Assembly: GCA_963931925.1 (NCBI GenBank) | Contig: OZ007570.1 | Span: 63,376,132 to 63,440,131, forward strand | DNA length: 64,000 nucleotides | Origin: Onchidella celtica | Taxonomy: Eukaryota > Mollusca > Gastropoda > Systellommatophora > Onchidiidae | Reading direction: 5' to 3' | Shown here: one piece after another, positions 39,414-48,822 of the stretch | Position numbering within the stretch: the stretch's first letter is position 1 | Layout of the letters: each line of letters begins with the position of its first letter | The notes under the pieces: model-generated | Database searches by the model: none | The model's input: only the letters and a program-made list of their open reading frames with translations | What the model was told of the DNA's origin: nothing | Made by a program: the position numbers and the translations under genes

Positions 39414-39419
39414 TTTATT
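39414..39419 (-). terminator. Candidate polyadenylation signal (AATAAA)
   Basis: A canonical AATAAA on the minus strand about 0.5 kb after the tailless stop codon. It would give a short 3' UTR. Context downstream is not strongly GT-rich, so the more distal candidate at 34683-34688 remains possible. Confidence 0.3.
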
Positions 39420-39913
39420 CAGGTCCTAATTCATGTCATACTGACCTGGCATCGCTCCAGCTGTTGAGAGGTCAGGTGGCGGATGAAATAAGAAGTGTAG
39501 GTGAATTGTGGAAGAATCCATAACAAACATGTTAAGTTCGACAATGTCACTTTCCGGATTTTCAGGATATTGGTCACATGTTCTTCCAGGTACCATCTCT
39601 TGCATGGATTTCCCAGCACACTCAGTTTTTAGGTCAGTGAAAAAGTGGAAACTCGGGGAAATATGATTAATGGTGAAGAACGTCTGTTTAAAAGTGCCGT
39701 ACTCGACTGCAATCAAAGTGGGCTGTGATCAGCAAGGCGTGCTTATTTCTAATAGTGTTTGACCTGAGATATCTTCAGAAAACATCACAGTGTCTCTCGG
39801 AGCAACTGTGGCATTTTCTGAGCCAGAAGAAGTCTTTCTAAATTTTGCCCAAAGGTGAATCAAGTCCAGCCTTTGGTTTAGAGAACTTCACTCATCATAT
39901 GGTTCAGAAGTCA

Positions 39914-40055
39914 CTAGAAGTCACTAGATTTGAACATGTCCACCAAAAGTCTCTCTATGGCAATATTGCCTATCGTTTTCCTGAAGAAAATCTCCTCGAT
40001 GGTATTGCCGCAGACCACTCTCAGTGACGGCAACAACAACAAAAGTTTACCAAAT
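39914..40055 (-). CDS. tll/NR2E1: tailless/TLX exon 7 of those visible (C-terminus)
   Basis: Final coding exon. The acceptor CTCTTACAG is at 40056-40064, and the first base completes an Arg codon split as AG|A. It encodes the end of the ligand-binding domain: [12 protein letters not shown] (helix 10/11 region), then [13 protein letters not shown], and the C-terminal [12 protein letters not shown] before TAG. This tail is nearly the same as in vertebrate TLX, which ends in a similar Lys-Ser-Ser-Asp motif. In this family the last helix departs from the usual activation helix, consistent with a repressor. A second in-frame stop (TGA) follows the TAG directly. A direct repeat of AGTGACTTCT spans the stop codon. 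Confidence 0.95.
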
Positions 40056-41058
40056 CTGTAAGAGACAAAATAGGAAACAATAAAATTAATTTCAATTCCA
40101 AGAAAAAAATGCAATTTATTTTTAAAAAGTTACAACAAAAAATAAACAACTTACACATCCAAGAAGGGACACTTTAATTCTTGGGAATGTCCTACATCTT
40201 TTACTCAAAACCCACGCAACCAAAAACAAAGAACATTAAAATCTGTTGTCACGTTAAAGACAAAGTTCGTGCCATAAAGAGATTCTCGATTTTATGGATT
40301 TTTCTGCTTTTGATCACGATTGAATCGTTCAAGGGGCACGAAGTCTTGTCAAATAATAGCTGGCATTTCCTCTTACAACGGGGAAAATACAAAGAGGGGA
40401 CAAAAAGTGAATAACGAGTTGAGAAGCGGAAAAGAGACTTATATGTTATTTCGTGGACTTTTGGCCCAAATGACAGGAATTACTAGGTGTCATTCAAATC
40501 GTGTCCAGTAAATCTGTCGAAAATATGAAGAGGGGAAAATAATGTGGTCTTTGAGATTTACTTTTGTTGTCGGTGGGCCTAGCTTTTTGCAGGGGGTTTC
40601 TATTTTAGATGAATCATAACTGGAAAAGTGTATTGAATGAGGAATGACACCAGGAACACGAAAGCACCGAAAAAAAAAAGTTTAAAAATCTAAAAACAAA
40701 ATGTGGAAAAATAATAGTGGGAAAGAGAATAAAATTATCACGTACTATGCGGAAACTGGAAATATGAAGGTGATTGAACAAGAACGATATTGACAAAGAT
40801 AACCACAAACTAGAATAAGATAATGAACTCTCATTCTAGATTGTGATAGTTTCATCCATGCCTTCTGTTTTTGTAAAGCTTATCGGAATTCAGAATTTGA
40901 CCCCCACCCCCTCAATCTCGACCCCCCCCCCCCTTTACCTTCCCAAATCGTTATTTAATCCCCATCTAAAACCAGATTAGCTCCCTCCAAGGCCCTGGTT
41001 CATCTAGTGGACAACGCCCATTCTGCCCCTGATGACGTGGGCAACAACGGCTACTGAC

Positions 41059-41185
41059 CTGAAAGGTTGTGTCGGGTAGGCTGTCCGGATGTACTGGTTG
41101 AGCGTGAGCTGTGCTTGATCCTGCAGTGTGGCCACTGAATGGAACTCACGCAAAGTTTTCATCTCTGTAGAGTTATTGGCGAATA
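41059..41185 (-). CDS. tll/NR2E1: tailless/TLX exon 6 of those visible (LBD)
   Basis: Acceptor CTCCCTGCAG and donor AG|GTCAGT. It enters in phase 1 (Val split G|TA) and leaves in phase 2. It encodes FANNSTEMKTLREFHSVATL and then QDQAQLTLNQYIRTAYPTQP before PheArg. The motif LQD(E/Q)AQLTLN.YI...YPTQP is a signature of helices 9-10 in the NR2E1 ligand-binding domain. The first 12 residues correspond to the variable helix 8-9 loop and differ from vertebrates, as expected. Confidence 0.95.
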
Positions 41186-41397
41186 CTGCAGGGAGACAAA
41201 GACGTATGTTAGTGAGCATTTTGCAAAGCTGATCGAATAACAACACAATATAGGCTAGATCTAGATCTATGTCATAGTGCTCGTTCTAAATGGTTGTGTT
41301 GAATTTCATAATACACTACTCTACGTTACGACAGCAAATACAACATAAACATTTTATTAAAAAGTGACCTACAATAAACATATAGTGTTGTCGAGGG

Positions 41398-41545
41398 GTG
41401 TTTGCCATAATATTTATATTATTCTTGCATGCGATATTTTGCCGATTTTGAGGTTTTATCATGAAAGTGGTTCACCCACTCCTAAAACTTTTCGAGCTAT
41501 GTGGTTGTGGCGTAATGTTTTATGCATTTAAACCCTTTTGCAGAT
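41398..41545 (+). repeat. Dispersed repeat, second copy (inside a tailless intron)
   Basis: Matches 17953-18110: TTTGCC, ATATTTTGCCGATTTTGAGG, TCATGAAA, AAACTTTTCGAGCTATGT, GGCGTAATGTTTTA. It lies in the 0.57-kb intron 41186-41754, in antisense to the receptor gene. Confidence 0.7.
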
Positions 41546-41754
41546 CAAACTTTAATCCTCATTTTCTCGAAAAGGCAAAAAGGCACATACAACAATATGG
41601 CGAATACACGACGTTATATAATGCCGTTTACTGGAATCACAAAATCAATAATGTATTTTGAATGGAAACTGCACATATTCGCTTTAAAGAAGAACAGACG
41701 AGATTTCTGAGAATCTCCTTTGTAAACGAATACCTGGCATGTTGATTGACCTAC

Positions 41755-41904
41755 CTGTTTTAAATAGCACGATCCCCTTGAGACAAATGTATTCTGTGGG
41801 GTCCACCTGGAGAGCCTTGAACTTGGCAATTGTTTCCTGAAGAGCCCGGATCTCACTCATCATGCTGACTATTTTGTCTGCCGTGCTGTGTTCGCTTGTC
41901 ACAC
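41755..41904 (-). CDS. tll/NR2E1: tailless/TLX exon 5 of those visible (LBD)
   Basis: Acceptor CTCCCTCAG, donor ACAG|GTAGGT. It starts by completing a Gly codon (G|GT) and ends in phase 1. It encodes [20 protein letters not shown], then [20 protein letters not shown] and LKGIVLFKT. The words SEI.ALQE..A.F..L..D.TE..CLK.IV.FK match helices 6-8 of vertebrate TLX almost position by position. The loop before it is variable in the family. Confidence 0.95.
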
Positions 41905-42046
41905 CTGAGGGAGAGTTTACATGGACATCAGTCATTCATTTCTCTGTTTTTGTAGGGCATGTGAATGCTGTTACAGTTTGTGACGAAGAAGTTTATGTAC
42001 ATACTCTCTCTCTATCTCGTAGTCCTGTGGACCGTTTGGGACGCCC

Positions 42047-42442
42047 CACAGACTAATAAATTAACCAGGCTGGAAACACGAGCTTCGAGCTGTGTCGTAT
42101 TTTACGGAATTTCCCGAGCGACGGCTGTATAACCAACATGGCCGCCGCTAGGGAAATTCTGATTCTTGTTCTATCTGCAGTATAAATTTCTTTTTATTTG
42201 TCAAGATTGGTTGTACATGTATTAATAATTCATTAACTTGCCCATCCGTTCATTTTATGGTCTACATCTGCCTTTTTTTTTTTATTGTTATAAATGGTGA
42301 CCTTATGGACTTTTAGCGACCGTTGCATTGTAGCTATGCTGAAGCGTCGGTCGCAAACGAAAAACCTAAAATGGCGGACCTTTCGCTGTTTTGTGACGTC
42401 ACACAATGGGATCATCCAGTCTGGGTATTTTATTAGTCTGTG
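42047..42442 (-). mobile_element. CACAG-ended MITE, copy 1 (in a tailless intron)
   Basis: 396-bp non-coding element bounded by inverted ends CACAGACTAATAAA ... TTTTATTAGTCTGTG and flanked by a perfect 8-bp duplication GGACGCCC (42039-42046 and 42443-42450). It makes up about half of the 800-bp intron 41905-42704. Two relatives lie at 55385-55749 and 55913-56319 in opposite orientation. The 8-bp duplication fits hAT or P-like superfamilies. It carries a perfect CRE-type palindrome TGACGTCA at 42394-42401. Confidence 0.85.
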
Positions 42443-42704
42443 GGACGCCCCAGGTGATCTTGCAACTAGCATCCTCCAATAGACATACTATATTGGGCTA
42501 AATTCAGTCTTATCAGATTATTTATTTACAACTTTTTTATAGCCGAAAAAAAAAAAAAAAGAGACAGAAGTATCTTCTTCGAGTAGAATCGGGAAATGGC
42601 TCGTAATTATAAATATTCAAGCTGTGGAATGGATGGATAGATGAATGATTGGGTGGAAATCCTGGTAGAGTAAGAAATATTAATAAACTGATTCAGGTGC
42701 TCAC

Positions 42705-42936
42705 CAGCGGCTGCTAACAAAGGTCCGGCCTCTAGTGGGATCTGGAACTGGGCAGCCCCGAGTACGAATAACTCTCTCCAGCTCTCCTCCAGGAGTAACA
42801 CCTGGTCTCTGAAGGGCAAGGTCACAAAAGCCGGAACTGTTTTCGTCCACTTCACGCCCATGAATAGAAGCCTGGCTGCAGCTTCACAGATGGCCTCCGG
42901 GTTGTTGCCATAACTCTGGACCATCTCATGGGGATA
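42705..42936 (-). CDS. tll/NR2E1: tailless/TLX exon 4 of those visible (LBD core)
   Basis: Acceptor ACTCCCCAG, donor GCTG|GTGAGC. It enters in phase 0 (codon TAT) and leaves in phase 1, 77 codons plus one base. It begins YPHEM, aligning with the YPHE of vertebrate TLX. It then carries the nuclear-receptor signature region of helices 3-5: ICEAAARLLFMGVKWTKTVP, AFVTLPFRDQVLLLEESWRE and LFVLGAAQFQIPLEAGPLL. The Lys-Trp-x-Lys-x-Val-Pro-Ala-Phe segment and the Asp-Gln-x-x-Leu-Leu-Glu motif are hallmarks of the family. All aligned core residues look intact, with no frameshift. Confidence 0.96.
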
Positions 42937-44127
42937 CTGGGGAGTCACAAGCAAAACTAGGTCAGAGAATTTCAACTTGACCAGAAGAATCGACAATATG
43001 TGCAATTATATAAACAAACAAAATATCATGTCAACGAACGGAAAGAGAAATAAAGAAGCGGACGGACAACGACGTGAATCAAAGTTTTTAAATTCTTCCT
43101 AAAAAAAATGGCCGATCTCAGTGTGAGTGTTTCACTGCGTCAAACTGACGAAATTGTACAAGTATAAAACTGTATCGGCTTTGTGTCACCACACATGGAT
43201 ATGCCCATAATTATTAACTGGCAAACTAACCTACATCATTCTGGCTACCAACCAGATTTTTATCGATGAGTAGTTTCGAAGCGTTTTCGCGAAACATATT
43301 CATGGGCATACTATAATGGGCATACCCTCTAATGGACATACTCTTATAATGAGATAGTAGCAGAGAGTTGCAAACTAAACGCTGAGAATTCCGAGACAAG
43401 CACATAACTTTGAAAAAGTTTTCATCTGAAGTCCTAAAAAATTGGTAGATCTGGTGTAGTTTACGATGGATGATTGAAATTATGCAACACAAGTTCATTT
43501 TCACACTTGAACCCAACATTTTCTGCGTTTCAGTTCATAGTTTATACCAAGATACAGTACGCGTAGTGGATCTGACATTTCTAAATTTTTCTGTCCGTTT
43601 TTTTTTTTTTGAGAGTTAGTTTCAAGGGTATTTTAAATTATCATTTTATATTTAATAAATAAAAGAATGCGAATCAGGATGCCGACGAAAGCACAATTAT
43701 TTGATTTCTCTAAGTCCGATAGGCCGCTCAATGCAATTATGTAAATATGTACTTTCCTAATCATGTTATTCATGTAAATGCTCGTTGTAGGCAACAAAAC
43801 TTTGTCGCCATCAGCGAGTACAACATTTTAATGGCTCACTCGTGACTATTTCAGTTTTCTCAAATGTTAAAAATTTCACTGATATTGTTCATAGAAGACA
43901 TAAGACACGAATACGCATAATAATGATTGTGTCTGGGGAATAAAGTCACACCCGTGCAACTTTCCAATGGATGTCAGTATATCATTTTATATTTGAGCAG
44001 AAAGTAACGGGGTAAGGGTGCTTAGAATAATGCACATTCATGCTACCCGTATAACCGCTCTGCTACCCACATGAGAGTTATACATCAAGGATTCGGGTTC
44101 CGCTCTGTCCTTCTCTGTCTGTTTGTC

Positions 44128-44232
44128 TATCTATCCATCCATCCATGCATCCATCCGTCCGTCTGTCCGTCCGTCCGTCCGTCCGTCCGTCTGTCTGTCT
44201 GCCCATCTGTCTGTCTGTCTATCTGTCTGTCT
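44128..44232. repeat. (TCCA/TCCG/TCTG)n array
   Basis: Compound tetranucleotide array of TCTA, TCCA, TCCG and TCTG units in the 2.0-kb tailless intron. A nearby patch of ACC/ATC-type trinucleotides lies at about 44538-44605. Confidence 0.9.
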
Positions 44233-44910
44233 TCGCGCCTCGTCCCTTACGTGCACAGTAGTCTTTTGTTAAATTTGCGTTCAATGTTGACATAGTGGTA
44301 ATAATTCTAGACATGTAGAACTAACAACAAGCAACAAGGAACACTGTTGGCTCCGTGGCCTACCGTAAAACTACTGTTTGGCCGACACAAACAACCTGGA
44401 GAGCTTTAATACAAGATTGCTTCCAATGCATGGTACTACAGAAACAAAAGTTCCACTCGGATATCTTCTTTTCTCAAGCCAACATAAACAAGAACAACAA
44501 CAAAAAGCACCACACTATGTAAGCCCTCAGTACCAGTACTCCACCGCTACCACCACTACCACTACCATCATCATTATCACCATCACCACCGCCGAGGCCA
44601 TTATCGTGATCATCAGTTCATTGTCAGTTCATATTTCTGTTACCACTACCATGTTTTCTACCATTTTTTGTTTTGTTTTGTTTTCGAGTGCAACAACCGC
44701 TGACGACGAAGATCACGCCAACAGGAACAAGTATAACTGCGACTCCAGCCCTCACCACTGCACTGTATACAGCCTTATGATTACTACCATACTACTGACA
44801 CAATAACTACAACAACACTCTACAACTTCTAGATTCATGACGGCTTTGTAGTACTTTCATTGTAAAAAAAAAAAAAAAAACCATAAAAATGCACAACACG
44901 ATATGCTAAC

Positions 44911-45037
44911 CTTTGGCAGCGGGTGCATGATCATGCCAGCAGGAGGCGTGGCCACGGAAGTGGGCGGTTCTACAGCTGACACTGTCACCCCATCTGTGAT
45001 TGGCTCGTAGCTCACAAACGACGGGAAAAAAGGAGAC
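44911..45037 (-). CDS. tll/NR2E1: tailless/TLX exon 3 of those visible (hinge)
   Basis: Acceptor GAATCGCAG, donor AAAG|GTTAGC. Its first base completes an Arg codon (AG|G) and it ends in phase 0. It encodes a linker without secondary-structure motifs: SPFFPSFVSYEPITDGVTVS, AVEPPTSVATPPAGMIMHPL, then ProLys. It is the least conserved part. The place between the DNA-binding extension and YPHE, and the Pro/Val/Thr-rich make-up, match the TLX hinge. The exon is supported by its phase fit on both sides more than by similarity. Confidence 0.88.
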
Positions 45038-45200
45038 CTGCGATTCAAAACACATAAAAAATCAACATAGTCGTTGTCATCGCCAATGTCATCATACATT
45101 TTAATGCTGTCACTATACTCTTGCAGGATAGAGTATTAGGACAGTTATAATAAATATATAGATTTTGTTAAATAACGAGTTTGTTCATTATGGAAACAAA

Positions 45201-45222
45201 GAAAGAAAGAAAGAAAGAAAGA
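45201..45222. repeat. (GAAA)n microsatellite
   Basis: About five GAAA units within the 1.0-kb tailless intron. Confidence 0.9.
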
Positions 45223-46018
45223 TTTGGAAAAGTACATAAACATCATCATAAGTTTGTAGGAGTATGTGTCCAAACTTCATCTTTTCTCGTGATTTCGGTT
45301 TTGTATGTCTGAGTGTGTACATAATCAGGTCTAGCATAAGGGCTTGGTTTTGGAAAGCCTCGGTCTTAGAAAAAGTTGAATACAGAATTTAGGTCCATGC
45401 GTCACTAATGAGAGAAATGATTCTGTTTTGCAAAGCCCCAAACTTAGTTTTGTACCAAGCCCTCAGGGGCCCTCAAGCCTTCCTTTTTTTTGTTTGGTCG
45501 TTTTTGTTTTGTTTTTTAAATTAATCTCTAAGCAGGCAAACAGTCATTATTTTCAAGATGATCGGCCAGGCGTTAAAAGGACCACTTCACAAGTTGGGCT
45601 ACCACGACACCCAAAATGGTGATGTAAACCGTGATGCTTCGTACACTGTCCCAACTCGCACCATTTTATGTGTGTTCAAAATGCATTGAAACTTCCGCCA
45701 AAAGAAAGGTTAAAATTTCGGAGGAACTCGAGCGATGTAATGTTAAGTTAAACAAACCAATAGAATACAGCCACAAACAACCAATGTTCTCAATTCGAAT
45801 CTTGCACTTTATTTCTGTAAATTGTGCTTTAATTTTATAAGAAAATGAAAGTACATTATGTAAACAAATGAAAATTCATTTTGATTCGTTCATGCAAGGA
45901 AAACGGCAGAGTTTGTGTCAAGCCAAACGGAAGATTTGAAAGTCCTGGGAGGACGAAACATGAGAGTGCTGATGCACACACCTACACAATGTCATACACA
46001 TCTACCGTGTTTTCTTAC

Positions 46019-46127
46019 CTGAAAGGTCCAGCTGGCAAGACACTCCCATACTCCGAGGATTCTTTCAAATACATGGCAACCTGGCGTCTGATGGTGGAAT
46101 TTCGTGGACCTCTCTCGTGTTGGACAG
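46019..46127 (-). CDS. tll/NR2E1: tailless/TLX exon 2 of those visible (DBD extension)
   Basis: Acceptor ATTTACAG, donor TTTCAG|GTAAGA. It completes an Ala codon (G|CT) so that the join reads MNKDAVQHERGPR, the diagnostic C-terminal extension of the TLX DNA-binding domain. It goes on NSTIRRQVAMYLKESSEYGS and VLPAGPF. The VQHERGPRNST words correspond to the T-box/A-box that contacts DNA beyond the zinc fingers and sets half-site preference in this subfamily. Confidence 0.96.
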
Positions 46128-46140
46128 CTGTAAATAGTCA

Positions 46141-46174
46141 AATCAATCAATCAATCAATCAATCAACCAATCAT
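46141..46174. repeat. (AATC)n microsatellite
   Basis: About eight AATC units, the last ones imperfect. They lie only about 14 bp upstream of the exon at 46127 in gene orientation, next to its 3' splice site. Confidence 0.9.
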
Positions 46175-46235
46175 AACCAACAGATAATCGTTATAATCAG
46201 AAGAAAGTTAATCTTATCTTATTATAAAAAAAAAT

Positions 46236-46672
46236 AGTGGCGGGAGTAAGTCATTGTGGTGCAATTTCGCCCCTTTTTTTGCTCAACGCTACAGACAAAA
46301 TGACAGTTTCAAAAAATATAAACCTAATTTTCTTAAGTGTCAACTAATCCAGTCCAATCGCTTTTGTATCGAGCGATTGTGTTGATTCAAGTTTCAGGTA
46401 TTTGTAAATAAAAAGTTGTAAAAATGTAAAATACAATGATCTTTGTTTTGGCTCCCCGTAGTAAGCCCATCGCACCGGAAACGATGTACTAATATACATG
46501 TTCAGTTCGGTGCGGGCAATTTCCATACCAGAAATGAGTGCGTCGTAGTGCTCTGGTGCGCATGAAATCTGTAGTAAGACTAGAATAATGGGAAGCTTTC
46601 TAGACCAAATACAGAGAGATAGAACAGTAGGTTCACAGGTTTATATCGGATAATGCCGGGTACCTCAACTTG
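46236..46672 (-). repeat. ~430-bp dispersed repeat, copy C (inverted)
   Basis: Reads on the minus strand like 3189-3620: GGCATTATCCGATATA, TCTAGAAAGCTTCCCAT, CAGTCTTACTACAGA-like, GTTTCCGGTGCGAT, GGGAGCCAAAACAAAGATCA, GATACAAAAGCGATTGGA, GGATTAGTTGACACTTAAG. It is sense-oriented with respect to the receptor gene and ends about 110 bp before an exon. Confidence 0.85.
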
Positions 46673-47500
<828 letters not shown>

Positions 47501-48437
47501 TGCTATTTTACAGATGTAATGGATATACAGTTTGTTTGGTGACGATTAGAGTATAGATGATGGATACTAGAGTTTGGACTAGGTGCCAAGTCTGGATGAC
47601 GAGTATTCTAGTTTGATTGATGGATCTCGATTTGGATGGTGGAGACTAGTGTGTGGATGGTAGGTACCTGGGTTTTCAAATGTCAATATAAAAGAATGAT
47701 AATTATGCTTCAGAGTCAGACGAAAAGACGGAATATCGCACATCGTCACTGAATGGGTGTGTATGTGGTGGGGGTGGTAGGTATAGAGACAGCTTTGATG
47801 TTGAAAAACAACATCATGAAGGATGTAGAGGATGAATAAATAGAGATTTTACGGTGAATAGAAAAAGCTTTGAAGCGTTACCAACAACAGACTGCTAGAC
47901 AACCCTTTTTGATATTGCACAACTAAATCTAAGGACTCCAATGTCAGAGCTGGATAACGATTGCCATCAATATTTCCTGTCATCCTCTAAGCTTCTTTCT
48001 TCTCAGTATGGATCAGTGTAAAGAATACTAAAACATACAATTGTAACTCAAATAAAATACCTATTCACTTCTTCATCTTTAACGTTTATTTATTTATTTA
48101 TTTATTTTTTGTATCTAGATCTAAATAAACTGTCTTCTTTCATGTGTATTTTGAACATTTGAATATTTTATCCAGTTGTTTGTTCTACTCTGTTATCGTT
48201 AAATTCATTTCGCATGTTGACATTCACAACTTTACTAAATAGCTAAATTCGGGTAATGAATATTTTGTTATGATTCACTTGAGAAATAGACAAAATGTAC
48301 TAAACACAATTAAAATACACTTTATAATGCCTAAACTTGAAGGTAGAAAACAGATCCGGGTGAAGATACCCGAAACAATAACAACTCGTGTAACAGTTTG
48401 TGAAAAGAATGTCACAATACCTGTAAGCCTAAGGATT
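47501..48437. other. Intronic sequence, nothing recognised
   Basis: AT-rich sequence with a patch of TGGATG-type imperfect repeats at about 47520-47670 and a short (TTTA)n run at 48087-48108. No coding content. Confidence 0.45.
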
Positions 48438-48822
48438 GTTTTGATTGCATTTTGGATACAGTTTCCATTACTTACATCTACATGCATTCTTCACAGCGTT
48501 GTTTTGATTGCATTTTGGATACAGTTTCCATGACTCACATCTTCATGCATTCTTCACAGCGTTGTTTTGATTGCATTTTGGATACAGTTTCCATGACTCA
48601 CATCTTCATGCATTCTTCACAGCGTTGTTTTGATTGCATTTTGGATACAGTTTCCATGACTCACATCTTCATGCATTCTTCACAGCGTTGTTTTGATTGC
48701 ATTTTGGATACAGTTTCCATGACCCACATCTTCATGCATTCTTCACAGCGTTGTTTTGATTGCATTTTGGATACAGTTTCCATGACCCACATCTTCATGC
48801 ATTCTTCACAGCGTTGTTTTGA
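48438..48822. repeat. 63-bp minisatellite, about 6 copies
   Basis: The unit starts GTTTTGATTGCATTTTGG, then ATACAGTTTCCATGACTC and CATCTTCATGCATTCTTCAC. Unit starts at 48438, 48501 and 48564 fix a 63-bp period, and later units are nearly identical while the first is diverged. As 63 is divisible by 3, both strands carry an open 21-residue repeat (plus: DCILDTVSMTHIFMHSSQRC then F; minus: Lys/Cys/Met-rich). There is no splice or start context to support a protein. Confidence 0.94.
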
